Source: Epiperipatus broadwayi
Taxonomy: Eukaryota; Onychophora; Udeonychophora; Euonychophora; Peripatidae
Reading direction: 5' to 3'
Assembly: GCA_028023455.1 (NCBI GenBank)
Contig: JAQFVV010012434.1
Span: 8,305,355-8,369,354, forward strand
DNA length: 64,000 nt
Part shown: positions 1-12,639 of the stretch, one piece after another
Layout: every line of letters begins with the position of its first letter
Position numbering within the stretch: the first letter of the stretch is position 1
The notes under the pieces: model-generated
The model's input: the letters and a program-made list of their open reading frames with translations, nothing else
Database searches by the model: none
What the model was told of the DNA's origin: nothing
Translations under genes and position numbers: made by a program

Positions 1-1112
1 GTCATGTAAAAGTCTGAGCTCAAACTCCCTATATTTTACATATAGTAGTGCAGGTATAAAAAAGCCTGTACTATAAAAAAATTTCATATTTCAAAAAAGA
101 ATTGTTTGTTTTTTCATTATTAATCATGCTCTTGTTCATCAAAAGTATTTTTAGATTTCTTGTTTTTATCTACTTCATATGTTCAAATCAAAAATCATGA
201 CAACTCAAAAAAATTTAGAAAAATATATTAATTGGCTAATGATGTTATCATACTATTTTTAAAATTTTACTGAGAATGAAAAATAAAATTGATCAACTTA
301 TTGATGTTGCATTAAATATTTGATCTGTGTCTCACTTTCATATGATTTATTTTGCAGATAACACTATTATGTACAACTAATTTTATTGAAATAGTTTTAA
401 TACTATGATAAATGTTAAATGCAGTAGCATCAGATTGTAGATTATGCTGTAGGATTACATAGAAGATGGTGCTATAGCTTATCTTTTAATTTTTCTATCT
501 TAATATTGACACAAAATGTTAAACTAATCTTCATTCTTAATCTATAATTTTACAAACCAAATCTTGTCTCAAACTTTTTTTTAATTGTGGATTGCTAAAT
601 AAAATATGCTATTGTTAAGAAAAAATAATATTAAAACAAATTTGTTTTAGGTTATTTTTAAAATATTAGAAACTTTCAACAGATCAGCATTTGATTTGGA
701 AATAATGGCACATATTTTATTGTAAAAGTAAAAGAGAAGATGAAATTTTTCATTTTGTTTTTGATTGGTTTAATCAACCTACTTAATCTTTGTCTAATTT
801 TTGTATTGGTCCACTACTTAAATCTGAGAATATATTATTTGTCAGTTTCATTTTCAGTCGGTTTCTATTGTTAAAATATTAATCTAAAATACACAGAATT
901 TTTTTAATTCAGTTTCTAAAAGTTGAATAATTTTAGATTCAAATTGGTTAAATGTAACGAAAAATTAAAAATAATGTTAATAAATGAAGAAAAATATTTA
1001 AAAAATGTTTAAAAAATAGCCAGTGGTAAAACAAAAGAATTATATTTCAACCAATCTGTGTGTTGTTATTCAGTTCTCCAGCTGTCAAAATAATTCACTT
1101 TTCATTTCTCAC
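1..1112. other. A+T-rich intergenic DNA, nothing recognised
   Basis: No reading frame, RNA gene, hairpin or repeat stands out here. The composition is A+T-rich with short homopolymer runs. Confidence 0.5.
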
Positions 1113-1790
1113 ATTCTTACTTTTCTTGTAAAATTTGCAATTTTCAGAATCAAACTTTATATTTCGATAAAGTAATGTAAAATCTTATTTATGAATGTAA
1201 AAAATTATGATAGATATAATTATTTAGTACAAAATCAATTACTAATGCATAAAACATTTTATTTTTATTTCTGGCATTGTCATTTAGAAACGCCTAATAT
1301 TCAAATTACAGTCATTAGAGTGAACCACTTGACTTGAAGAACGATCATGTTTCCCACACTTATTTTTCTTGTAATATTTAAATTTTTTTGAATCAAACTT
1401 TATATTTCGATAAAGTAATGTAAAATCTTATTTATAAATATAAAAAATTATGATATATATAACTATTTACTTCAAAATTTGAATGCGTTAAATATTTTAT
1501 TTTGATTTCTTTAGAAATGTCTATTATTCAAATTACAGTTGTTAGGTGTCAACAACTAGTTTTGAAAACTGATTACTTTCACAAGCTTATTTTAATTTTT
1601 TTCTGAATCAAACTTTATATTTCACTAAAGTAATGTAAAATCTTATTTATGAATGTAAAAAATTACAATAAAGATATTTATTTACTTTAAAATCAATTAC
1701 GAACATGTAGAACATCTTGTTTTAGTTTCTGACTTGGTCATTTAGAAATGCCTAAAAGACAATTTCCAGATTTGGCAGGCAACCAATAAG
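1113..1790. repeat. Degenerate tandem repeat, three units of about 175-240 bp
   Basis: Three successive units begin near 1113, 1357 and 1585. Each carries the block AATCAAACTTTATATTTC followed by a shared AAAGTAATGTAAAATCTTAT stretch, an AAAAATTA(T/C) run and, in units 1 and 3, a TGGTCATTTAGAAA-like segment. Units shrink from about 240 to about 215 and then 175 bp through small deletions. No coding potential and no hammerhead core was seen in them. Confidence 0.8.
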
Positions 1791-3629
1791 AGTAAGTGAC
1801 TGGTCTAAGGACCAATAGCCAGCAAAGAAAATTGATTTTTTTTTTCAAAATATAATGCTATATGCAGACATTTTTAGAACTACAATTTTAAATTTTGAAT
1901 TTCCTATAAAATAAGCCTAAAATGGAGAAATTGCAACAAAAATTGACTAATAGATGGCACATGCTACATCCAAAATCGTAAATAGCATTTTGTTTTAGTA
2001 AACTAGCAACGGGATCTAAATGTATATAACATATAAAGGGTTAAGATAAAAAAAATCCCACATCAAATTTTTATAGTATATTGACACCTTTTTTATGGAC
2101 TGCCTAAAAACTGGCCCAAAGATTATTTGTAAAAATGTTAAGCTAAGCAATTGCCTTAATGTTAATTTTCATTTTATTCATCTCAGGTTTTATAAGACAA
2201 CCCTTTCAAATCCCAACATGAGCAGTTAGGAAACCAATTATTTTTAAAAATAACTACAACCTGTCTTTATTAAATGAGTTAAATATCTTGAATAAATTAT
2301 TAAAAGCAATATGTAAATTATATTCTTATTCATGACAGTTTTTTTGCATTTTTTGTAAGCAAAACATAATTCCAGTGCTTTTTGATTTATGAAAATTATA
2401 TTGAGTTTCTGGTAACTACATAACTGAGAATTAAAATAACTATTGAATAAAATTCTTGAAATTATTTTAATTGTAATGGATATTAATAATATTCCACAAA
2501 AAGTTCTGCAATGTTTTCTATTTCTTTATTTTTATACATCAGAATAATAGAAGTGTTTTTACAATAATTAATTTAAAGCATTTTCAGGATTTATATACTT
2601 TTCAAAAATTCTAATAATTTAAAATTAATATATCATCCTATATTGCAAAAATTCTATAGGCAACTCAACAAGACCAAACAAGCTTTTTTAAAATTACAAA
2701 GGGTGATTTTTAATTTCATCAAGATAGATATTTCTATTTAAATCAGCAGTTGGGATTATTCAAATGCCATAGTCTTATAAAAACAGCATTAGCTGATTTA
2801 ATATAATAAAATTATTGTATACTTGTCAGATTCATATTTTATTTTCAACTTATCAAATTATATCAAAATTATAATGTAATGTACTGAAATTACCAGAAAT
2901 ATTATTTTAGAAATAAAAAAATAAGAGTGCACTATTTTTAAAAATAGATACAACATTACGAAGTGCATAGAAGAATTCTATAAAAAAACCTCTATATTAA
3001 TAAAAGACAAGTAAATAAAGTAAACGTCTTTTGAGATGTCAAGCGTTTTAAATGAAGTTATGTACCAAATATCTAAATGATAAAAATATGCAAAATAATT
3101 TTAGTGATATTAATAAAGATGAAAAATACTAGAAATTATATACCTATCAATAATAAAAATAAATTAGATTTATGAATGAATTTACTATTATAGATGACAT
3201 ACAAGTATTAAGATTAAAAATAATTATAGAAAGGACTAACGAATATAATTTTAATTTTTAGATTTGTAAATTATGAAAAGGTATTCTCAAAGTTAATATT
3301 TATCAAAAAAGCAATCAGTGATGATTATACTATATAGTGATACTAAGAAGATTGATATTGATAATGGTTCACCTCTTCAATACTTTTCGTAGAAATTTTA
3401 TAATATTTTTGTAAATTAAAATATTTAAGCTAAGAAAATCAAATGAAAAAAATGTTATTTAAATTATTTAGTGTTTGAACATGTAGTGTTAGTTTTTCTG
3501 AAACAATATTTCAGAACCTCAAGAAATATTTCAAGTGTTATCAGATAATAGCAAAATAATATAACTAAAGATAAATTCTAAAAACATTAAAGTAATGTTC
3601 AATGTCTTTTCCCAAACTGAGGATTATAA
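1791..3629. other. A+T-rich intergenic DNA, nothing recognised
   Basis: No convincing gene or repeat was found in this stretch; only short A+T-rich words recur. Confidence 0.45.
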
Positions 3630-4020
3630 TAACAAACTAAAAAAATCTAGCACCTGTAAATATTTTGGTCAGATTATTAATACAGATCAAAGCATGGTAG
3701 ATAAATTTAATCATCGCTATAAAACTTGGATGAAATGCTTTTTGTCTAAAGAAACTTAATATTGAAATGAAGTAGTCTATCTGATTAAAAAAGATTTTTA
3801 ATAGATGTATTTTATCAGATTTAGCTCCTTAACAGAATAGTAATACAAAGACTTCAAACTACACATTAAAGTATGAACAAACATATATTGAGAGATACTA
3901 AAAAAATCAAAATTACATGGGTGAATGAACAAACAGGTAAGTTGAAATGGATCTGGATTTTGCATATTTTTTAAAATATAATAGATGGAAAAGTGAGGAC
4001 ATTATATGGATCCTAACACA
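3630..4020 (+). pseudogene. Decayed LINE reverse transcriptase fragment (thumb/C-terminal part)
   Basis: Near 3658 a frame reads YFGQIINTDQSMVDKFNHRY, followed by KTWMKCFLSKE. This matches the FKYLG-x-I-x-(S/T)-D-G...I-x-x-R...A-W pattern that follows the RT palm in many animal LINEs (RTE, CR1 and jockey-like groups). Further along, in shifted frames, fragments resembling the downstream region appear, including KLKWIWIL near 3940, which is like the R-L-K-W-x-G-H-V segment. Stops and frameshifts are frequent, so this is a fossil. No palm motif (YxDD) and no endonuclease is visible upstream, as expected for a 5'-truncated LINE copy. The clade is uncertain. It is not obviously the same family as the three minus-strand LINEs elsewhere in the window. 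Confidence 0.55.
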
Positions 4021-4412
4021 TTATAAATAACTGAAACTATAAATTATTTAAATAATAAAGCTGATTTTTCATAAGATTAGATTATGGTGAGTGAAAAGAT
4101 GAAATAAGAAAGTTTATTGGAGTAATTTGGAGGGGAAAAAATTTGGATCTAAAGACAGAATTTAACTTGAAAAGATTTTCATCATTCAGTACCTTTATAA
4201 TGGCTGTAAATGATAATGATGATAAATAAAAGGTATTACTAATCACAATTAAATAAAAGTAAGAAGAGATTTAGATGATTAGATAAATTAAAGAATGAGT
4301 AGAAGGGAGTCATAATAAAATAAAAATTATTTGTTAAACTTAAGAAAGTAAGTCCTACTTAGTAATAACATTAAATTATATAAAAATCATCATATTAAAC
4401 CTGTCTGCCAAA
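4021..4412. other. A+T-rich DNA, nothing recognised
   Basis: Between the RT fossil and the TIR transposon. It may include more of the LINE tail, but nothing can be supported. Confidence 0.4.
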
Positions 4413-4420
4413 AAAAATTT
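4413..4420. repeat. Left target-site duplication of the 4421-5798 element
   Basis: AAAAATTT, identical to the bases at 5799-5806. Confidence 0.8.
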
Positions 4421-5798
4421 GGTTGTTTTACAATAGCGTGTTGAAACTATCGGAGGGCGGGCTTTGTTTGTAAACAAAGATAAATATAATGTTTACAGGG
4501 CCGCCGCTGGGTTTGTTTATTATCACATTTCAAAGTAAAGTAATATCAAATAAATTTTGGAATATGCAACAACAACAACAAATAAAAAAAAAAATATGCA
4601 GAAATCAAAAAATTGAATTTAAAAAAGTACTTTTTTTTTTTTTTTTTGTTATTCTTTTCATTACTTTTTTTTTTGGGGGGGGGGGCAGGAATTCTTTTTT
4701 TTTATATATATATGTATGTTTTTGATTTTGTTGATCACATTTAACCAAAATTACTATCTATCAAATAACAATTTTTGGAACGAAAACAAACAAACAAAAA
4801 AAAAAAGGGTACATCGATCGAAATGAATTTTAAAAAGTAGTTACTTTTTATTCTTTCTCATTACTTACATTTTTTTTAACGGCGGCGGTCAGGTATTCTA
4901 CGACAAAAACAGCTTTTCTTTTTTATATTTTTGTTGTTTTATAATAAATTACAAATACCAAATCGATTTCCATTTAACGGTACCAAACATTTACAACTGA
5001 AAGATCCAACTTTGGGAAAGGTGGTGGGGTGAGTGGTTACAATTCCTAAGTGAACATAATGCTCTGACTCGAAGATTGACCAACTTTTTACCGTAATTAC
5101 CAAAAACCCCACATAAATATATTTACAGCAATTAAAAGCAACTTTTAGGGCTGTTCAGGAACAGCACCCATGCAGCTTCAAAGCTCTTTTTTGTTTGTTT
5201 GATAACCTGTTTTCAGTAGCAGCAGTCAGAGAATCTTTGACATTCGCAGCAAGTTTTTTGATTTCAGCCATTTGATGAAGCTCGCCGTTGTTCTCGCAGA
5301 AGCGGGACTTAGAGCGTGATTTCATCCGAATCTCATTGGAATCCTACACTTGCCGAATTTTTTGAGCAGGAAATGGGGGCTAGGGAAACATGAGACTCTG
5401 CTGATAATTGTTAGTAGACATTCCTAAAAGATGGCAGTTAGAGGGGGAGGTGGTCTTAATGAATATTAAAATAGTTTTGACAATCAAAATTCCAGACCCC
5501 CTCACCCAATACTGTAGCCAAAAGTGAAATGTGATCACACATCGATTAATGCTCAGCACAAATCTGAGCTGTAAGCTGACATGATAGCTTCTGTGGCAGA
5601 TTCAATGTCATGTTTCTGTGCATTAGCATAGAAATAGACACTAAGCAGCCATCCCGTACCCAACGGACTATTTCTAGGCTTACGCATTAGAAATAGAACG
5701 CTTGCCAGCGGTGGTAGGCCACCTAAATGCCATATTTCTGTGCACTATCATAGAAATAATGCCCTCCAGTGGTTTCAACATGCTATTGTAAAACAACC
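4421..5798. mobile_element. Non-autonomous TIR DNA transposon (8-bp TSD; Merlin- or MULE-like)
   Basis: The ends form an inverted repeat of about 38 bp with four mismatches: the left end starts GGTTGTTTTACAATAGC, and the complement of the right end starts with the same bases and also continues TGTTGAAAC and GGAGGGC. Immediately outside, AAAAATTT occurs on both sides (4413-4420 and 5799-5806), an exact 8-bp target duplication. Terminal GG plus an 8-bp TSD fits Merlin, which is present elsewhere in the window, or a MULE; the TIR sequence itself is unlike the two Merlin copies here. The 1378-bp interior has no transposase. It contains homopolymer runs, including a G tract near 4675, and three hairpins near the right end (5613-5758). 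Superfamily assignment is an inference. Confidence 0.85.
5613..5758. repeat. Three short hairpins near the right end of the TIR element
   Basis: Stems TTTCT/AGAAA (5613-5634), CTATTTCTA/TAGAAATAG (5668-5696) and TATTTCT/AGAAATA (5733-5758). The first and third are also near-identical direct repeats about 120 bp apart (TTTCTGTGCA...CATAGAAAT). They could be subterminal transposase-binding sites; this is an inference. Confidence 0.65.
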
Positions 5799-5806
5799 AA
5801 AAATTT
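5799..5806. repeat. Right target-site duplication of the 4421-5798 element
   Basis: AAAAATTT, identical to 4413-4420. Confidence 0.8.
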
Positions 5807-5924
5807 TTATTAAATGATAACATTATGCAAATATTGAATAATATAAAATACATAGGAATGATCTGTGGTTGTGTGTTGGTCTGTCTTTAAATTTAGTTGA
5901 ATTATTTTTGTTTTTAGAAAAATT

Positions 5925-6320
5925 CAAACTTTACTTATCTAAATACATTAAACTGTTAAAAATACTTGCCTATGTGCTATCACTAAAAGATTAATCAATT
6001 TAGAAAAATATAAATAAAGTTTGAATTTTTTAAAAAAAAATTGTTCAATACATATAATAGTCAAATATCCAATATAAAAATTATTTGTCCACAATATTGT
6101 TATATTCATATAATTAATATAATAATCAATGTAAATAAAATTAAAGCAACAAATTATAATTAAAACAAGCTTTCATCTCTTATTGAGACCTTTTCAAGAT
6201 ATATGTTATATATAATGGTCAAATATTGAATATAAAAATTATTTGTTCACAATATTGTTATATGCATATAATTCTTGAAAAAGTCTCAACAAGAGATGAA
6301 AACTGGTTTGATAATTAAAT
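5925..6320. repeat. Small nested inverted and direct repeats
   Basis: AAAATTCAAACTTTA near 5930 reappears inverted as TAAAGTTTGAATTTT near 6015. Next to it a roughly 57-bp segment (GTCAAATATCCAATATAAAA onward, near 6060) is repeated directly near 6219. A GAGATGAAA-type inverted pair (TTTCATCTCTTATTGAGAC near 6171 and GTCTCAACAAGAGATGAAA near 6283) brackets the second copy. Probably a remnant of a small foldback element. Confidence 0.6.
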
Positions 6321-6329
6321 AATTATAAT

Positions 6330-9300
6330 TATAATTGTTGTTTGTTTCAATCTTATTTAGATTAGTTATTATATTAACATTTATTGAATCAATTAGATGA
6401 TGCAATAATTCAATATGGATCTACGAGTAAAATGTCAGCATCAAAAACCATCAGACGATAGTATAAAATGACAATGTAAGTATATAAAGTGCATAGGGAA
6501 TAATTATGTGTATACATGTGTTTAATAAATGCTTTAGCAAACATTTCAACGTATATTCGTTGAAAAAATAAATTGTTTTAATGTAATTATAATAGTACCT
6601 AAGAGCAAAAATATTTAATAAAATTTAACATTAAAATATTTAAATCATATATAATAAAACATAATTTATTTCAAGTAAAAGTTCAAAAGCATTGAACCCA
6701 ACAATTATATCTATATACAAAAAAAAAAAAGATCAGCGATTATTTGCTCTGATATAATATTTTGATATTGTGAAATGTACATAAATTTTATTTTAAATGC
6801 TACAATTGGAATTTCAAGAAAGGTGTGAGTGTATGTATATATCGAATGGTGTTACATCTTAGTAGTGATTAAATATCCAGAATGTGAAATAAACAAGTTA
6901 TTTCCTCTGATAACAGAACAACTTTGAATAAGGCAAACATGATCGAATAAAACAAACACAATGATTTATTTTGCAATGCTAAAATGTATAACTTGGAAAG
7001 TGTTTGATCTAGAAATTAAAATCTTTCTTATAAACTATAAAGTCAAAAGTTTGAGAATGGTTTTTATCCATAAAGTTATAATTGCACCATGTCTAATTGC
7101 AATTATTTCTGATTACATAAACAAAGATTGCTTGACCATAATGAAGCAAAAAAGAATAAAAGTTGTATGCTATTTTATTTTAGGAATATATGATTATGAA
7201 TATTAGAAATGACATTTAAAATATAAATTTAAAATTACAAAAATCCCACATATTTTTTATTCTATGGAAAATGCTAGAATATAAAAGATTATGGAATTAG
7301 TGAAAAATAAATGGTACTATATGTGAACTTCTTTAAAAATAAAAACATATATAATAATAAAAAAAAAAAGTAATAATCTTTATGAACAAAATTGTTTATT
7401 AGTTTTCAAAAAGTGATATATATATATATAATAATAATAAGTGATGATGATAAATTTTTTTATTCAGTTAAAATGTACTACGTCTCATGTTACGCATTAC
7501 AATTATTATTCTTAAATAATTCTCTATGAGAAAAAAGATTTAAAACGACAACTTAGACTGTCTTAAAATAATTGAATGATAGGATCCACATTTCTTAATT
7601 AAATTTGGTAATATGTTTAATTGAATGTTATTTTATATTCAGACAGATCAATTTAAAAACTAGTTTAGAAATATTAAATAAATATACTGTAATTAGGACT
7701 GATTGACAGTTTTATACGAATGCAACCGTTCATAATGAATGAATGTTATCAAATGTAACTATAGTAATTATTAATAATGATAAATAAAAAATTATTTTAG
7801 CATAAAGATTGAAATATTTCAATGTTATCAGAATACATTTGTCTATGCAAGATATTATACGAAAACAAGTCTATTTTAGCATATCATTAAAATTTATTTT
7901 TTATTGAAGTATATATATGTATACATGCAATGCACCCATTGATATTATGTAATATTTATATGAATATTATATAGTAATTGTAGTAGTGCTAATTTTGTCT
8001 TTGTGAATGAAAGATGAAGAATTGCTAAAAATAACCAATTAATGATTTTAAGTAATGAAAGGCATCGATGCTTTTGGTCTGATCTCAAATAATTCATGGT
8101 TTAAGTAATAAAGCTGTTGTTATAATATGTTGTTGCTTAAAGCATACAAGCAAGTAATATAACCTTATGCAAATGATATCTATATAATTTTTATTAAGTT
8201 TATATTGAGTAGTAAATTCAGGATGAAAGCTCTGAATCATCATTGAAAGTATGTTTTAATAACACTCATACAAATTCATGTAAATGATCAGTACTTTTAA
8301 GATCTATCATAGATAAAAAATTTATTAAGCATGTCATTTTTGAGAGGGATAAAGCTTTGGATATGATATAGGTCACTGAATTTTCTACATAATTATAAAT
8401 TTGGAGAAGGCTGATGTGAATGAGGATATGTACTGGCTTTGGAATGGAATGTGTAATTATTTTATGTTTATGCTAAGGTACTTAACAATGTACCTTGCCT
8501 AATTCATGATATTATGCATAACATTTATATTAAATATTGTTATATAAAACTGTTCATCCACATTGTTCTATTTATAAGCTAGTTTCCAGAGGCATGTATG
8601 TGAATAAACTTAAAATATTAAAAACTATCTCCAGCAGAAGTCTAATACACATTATACAGACACACATCAATATAGTCAATTATTAATTTAAAAGGTTTGT
8701 ATTTACTTGTTTCTTTGCTTTAGTTAGATATTAGTTTAAACTGATTATCTATAAAAAAAGGTGTCATAATTATTAATCAGTCTTTTTTATAATTATTAAA
8801 TATATTAAATATTTCATTGGAAAAGATAAAATTTAACGGGAATTCGTGTTTGAAAAAGAGATTCTTGACATAAGATACCTTGCCAAATGTAAAAGATGAC
8901 GATGGCAAATCCGAGAGAAAAAGTGAGAGCCATGACTTCAATTCATAAGGATGTATATGATTAGTTTTAATTATTACTGTTTACTTGTCACTTAATTCTC
9001 CATGATGGGATTTAATGCATTAAACTTTCTGGTAATCATTGTTGCTCAAGTTAATAATATAAAAGTGCTAACGTTTAGAGAAGCTCTTGTTATGAAATTA
9101 ATTATATTAAGTTTTTATTAACATTGTTGTTATTATTAAGAATATGTCAGATCAGATAACTTATCTTAAAATGGAAACTGCAGAAAATTCTTAACTGTTA
9201 ATTGTAATAAAAACTATATACAACAATAGATTTCTAATCAAAGTTTTAACTTTTCTTATGCACTTGTAATTTAGATATGAATAATTGGAGGTGTGAAATA

Positions 9301-9460
9301 AGAAAAGTTTGAAAGTAAGTTAATGAGAAGTGAGGTATATAAAATCCTTTCAGGTGGGATTCTTATATACTTAATATAATCTGCTAAGTATACTTTCAAT
9401 ATCTTATAGCTAAATCAAAATTATAGCGTTGCATCTACATAGTGTATCAAAATCTGTTCT
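6330..9460. other. A+T-rich intergenic DNA, no gene seen
   Basis: The few frames of 60-80 codons here are A+T-biased and resemble no protein family I recognise. There are short (TA)n and (ATA)n runs near 7410-7440. Confidence 0.5.
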
Positions 9461-9462
9461 GA

Positions 9463-9550
9463 TGTCTTGCAGTGGTAGAGTAATAGATTCTGGTTTTCAA
9501 GGTCTATGTATTTCAGCCCAGCTCTATCACTTCTGGTAGTCTATAATTAT
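9463..9550 (+). repeat. Possible tRNA-derived SINE remnant
   Basis: The stretch GTCTTGCAGTGGTAGAGTAA resembles a tRNA D-arm/A-box region. GGTCTATGTATTTCAGCCC lies where a degenerate B box would be. Relation to the SINE at 12421 is weak. Confidence 0.35.
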
Positions 9551-9779
9551 AAAGACTTTAGAATTTTAAAAAAAAAATCAAAATGGCTCTTTTAAAAGAC
9601 ATGTTGACGATGATTGCAATAAAATGATAAAAATTATTTTATATAATGGCTAATGTTGTAAATTTTTTTTTATTAAAAGGAAAAATTTATTTTTGAAAAA
9701 AAAAATACAATAAGCTTGTAGTCAGTTAGGAAACATTAGTTTATGATAAATGGAATATTGACTAGTTTACTAATGTTTG

Positions 9780-10650
9780 CACAAGGATGTAGTTATTTTT
9801 ATGCAATGAGTGTCTTGTATCTGAGGTTAATTCTTGTCCATGTTTCCTGGAACAAAAGGTCTGGAGTCAGAAGCTGGTCTCTATCCTTAATTTTAGAAAT
9901 TAATTCTGTGAAAACATGACAAATGTTGTGATTGGTTTGAGCAAATATTAGCTTGCATCTGGTAAGCTAAACTGTGAAATGAAGAAAAATAGAAAGTCTG
10001 ATAATGGAAAAGATGGTATTTTCTACAAATTTTCTAATGGAAAAAACATTTGTTATTCCAGGTGACATACTATTAACAATGAAAATGTGAAGTGGAGCCA
10101 GAAAGGAGCCAGAATAAAAGCGATGCTGGATCATTTCATCATCAGTCTGGCATAATTGACACTGTGGATTAATCTTTGTGAATCCCCTTCTCCAAATCCA
10201 AAAGTGATTGATGGAAAGTGAGGAGAGACTGAATTTGAGTATAAAGTCAATATATTTGAGTTCAAAGAGTCAGTTCTTAGAACACCTGATGATTTGCTTG
10301 TTATTTATTCCCAGCTGAGAAAGCAAAATAGTTTGGTTTGGATTTATAAACTTATATGTCTCTCAATAGGACTTCTTGTTTTGCAGAGTTTGTTCTGTGA
10401 TGTTAACTAGGCTGTTAGTATGTATGAATAGATCACTAATCCATTTACTTGCAAATGATGGAAGCATTTTAGTAAGTTTGAAAGGGAAATTGACGTTGGC
10501 ATCAGATAATTCAAGGTAAATTGAACAGAGTAATCCAATCGATCTTTGGGTATATGCTATAAAATGCAGACCCACACATCCTAATACCTTGGATATGACT
10601 GTTATATTGAACAAAAATAATTTGGTTTGCATTATTAAGCTACAGTTTGT
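9780..10650 (-). pseudogene. LINE 3' fragment: RT C-terminal region with CCHC-type motif
   Basis: Reading on the minus strand near 10150-10110 gives QCQLCQTDDEMIQHRFYSGS, the C-x2-C...(D/E)E...H pattern at the C terminus of LINE ORF2 proteins (compare the fuller motif in the LINE at 13430-16290). Upstream on that strand, near 10630-10360, an open stretch (KVLGCVGLHFIAYTQRSIGL and following) fits the alpha-helical region between the RT thumb and this zinc motif. No palm motif is present, so the copy is 5'-truncated as is usual for target-primed insertion. Stops interrupt it. Assignment to the same broad family as the other two minus-strand LINEs rests on the shared motif layout only. Confidence 0.6.
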
Positions 10651-10799
10651 AAAGAATATTTTTTTAACTATGATAAGTATAAATAATACCATTATAAGTT
10701 TATACGTCTGAAAAAATAATTCAATACATTTTTTACAGAACTGCTTATCAAACATCAAACTGATTGTGTAGATGTGCAATATATATCACAGCATTATAT

Positions 10800-12404
10800 A
10801 AACTGATAAACGCTAAAAGTAAAAAATAAAACATTGGTTCAGCACCTTTCCCATTGTGACATACACCATTGCGAATTGGTGAAGGCCACATTATGATTGG
10901 ACTCTCATTTGACCAATCAGATTAATGTAGACTTTTATTGTTTAGCTAATATCTATATATTCACTTATCAATAAATAATGATAGATGACTTGCTAGGTTG
11001 TCAATGCAATGGCTATCTATGTATTTTGAACAAGAAAAATATTCAACAACGTATTTATAACTCAAGTAATGAGCATTGGAATAACTTCATGCCACAAGAT
11101 CTTGAAACACCATGAATTAAGTCTTTAAAATCTTTGAAATATTCTTATTTGATTTAAATAAATTACATAAATAAATAAACACTTACTGAATAAAACTATC
11201 ATCTTATTCAATACAATCTCATGTCTTTCTTAAATGTTTTTTTTACTTTTAAAATATCAAAAAATTGAATGATTATTGTAAATGCACAACAACAACAAAT
11301 ATTTATATTTTTTTGACATTTTTATGAGTTACTTTTAAAGATTTATTTACACATTACAACAAATAACATTAAATATGTTTTGTAAACCGAGATAGAATAG
11401 AAAGATTTATTAAAACACATTTTTAAAAATAATTATAGCAAAAACTATAATGATTTTTTTGAATTTATTTTATATAATATGCAAATAATTTATCGTATAT
11501 CCAAACTTCGCATTAATGTTTGTTTAACAACGGAATAAATATATTTCCATTCTTTAATAACGATTCTCTTTGTTATGATTACAACACACTAAGTCAAAAA
11601 TGCATTTGACTAAGACGGAAAATAAACATTAATGCTAAAATTTGGATATTAAAAATATTTATTGGATATTTAATTTAGTGTTGATAGCAACCGTTGTATC
11701 TGGTCGTGCTCTGTATATTATCATAACTCATGGGCCATATTAAGAAATTAGTAATAAATACATTTCAAAAACTAAAAATAATATAAATTTACGATGCATT
11801 AAAACAATTATTGTACTAAACGTATACATGGGAGATAAAGTCTGACATTTATATATAGAATATTTTAAGCCACTGTTTTTACAGGAAAATATTATTTTTA
11901 AAAAATGCACTGTTAAAGTAGACTGATGAAAGACCAAAAAAAGTGACTAGTCTCGTCAAGAGTGCTTTTGTGACTTCCCCTAATGTCTAAACTGATGTAG
12001 ATCGCTTATTAAAATTGCACTCTAATACTCTAATTACTTGTATTTTCTGTTATACAACAAAATAATCTCTTGTCGTTATTAAGAGTAATAGATTTTTTTT
12101 ATATAAAAACAATTATTTTCCAACCTTTTTGTTTTTAATCAGTGTACCCCTCTTTTCAATTCAGTCACATGGTAACTATTCACAGTACAAAAACTAATAC
12201 CACTTTTTTCACTATGCATACATTTTACAAAGATGAGCTAGAAGTATCAAACACCTTGATTTCTACTTGTTGACAGTATTTTCTATTACCTCATTTTCTC
12301 AATAGAGTGATGCTGCTTTCTAGCAACTTTTAACAACTAGTAGAAAGATGAATAATTGATGTGCTACAGTAGTATTTGCAATTACTGTTGAAACATTAGT
12401 ATAA
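10800..12404. other. A+T-rich intergenic DNA, no gene seen
   Basis: A small hairpin, CACCATTGCGAATTGGTG (about 10864), followed by a CCAAT-like word (GACCAATCAG near 10911) is the only non-random-looking feature. No transcript can be argued from it. Confidence 0.45.
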
Positions 12405-12420
12405 TTATTTACATATTTTT

Positions 12421-12545
12421 CTTAGGATAGGAGAAGCGTTGTTAGCTGAGAGATCATCGCAGTCGCCTTGCAAGCAAGTAGTTGGTTGCAGACGGTTGTG
12501 GGTTCGCGTCCCAGCTGATGCTATGACATATGAAAAAAAAGAGTA
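12421..12545 (+). repeat. tRNA-derived SINE
   Basis: The sequence looks like a tRNA gene body: a GTTAGCTGAGAGATCATCGC A-box-like region, then CAGTCGCCTTGCAAGCAAG as an anticodon-arm-like segment, then a near-perfect B box within GTGGGTTCGCGTCCCAGC. It continues GATGCTATGACATATG and an A-rich run. The GATGCTATGACA word is shared with the SINE at 39875-39940 (minus), so these are one family. It lies in otherwise very A+T-rich DNA and is conspicuously G+C-richer. Confidence 0.75.
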
Positions 12546-12639
12546 CATTAAAAAGGACAAAAATACAGAATATAATTTTTTTATTTTTAAACGAACATAA
12601 ATCATTGGTGATATTTCAGGCACACTTTTTTGATTTAAA

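Noticed and set aside
4489-4725. 78-codon frame inside the TIR element
   Set aside because: Made of homopolymer T, A and G runs; no domain.
10120-10150. CTGATGA word on the minus strand
   Set aside because: No helix II or correctly spaced GAAA follows; it lies in LINE coding sequence.
12405-12623. 72-codon minus-strand frame with AGTRTHNRLQPTTCLQ
   Set aside because: It runs antisense through the tRNA-derived SINE; this peptide pattern is the usual false frame over B-box SINEs.
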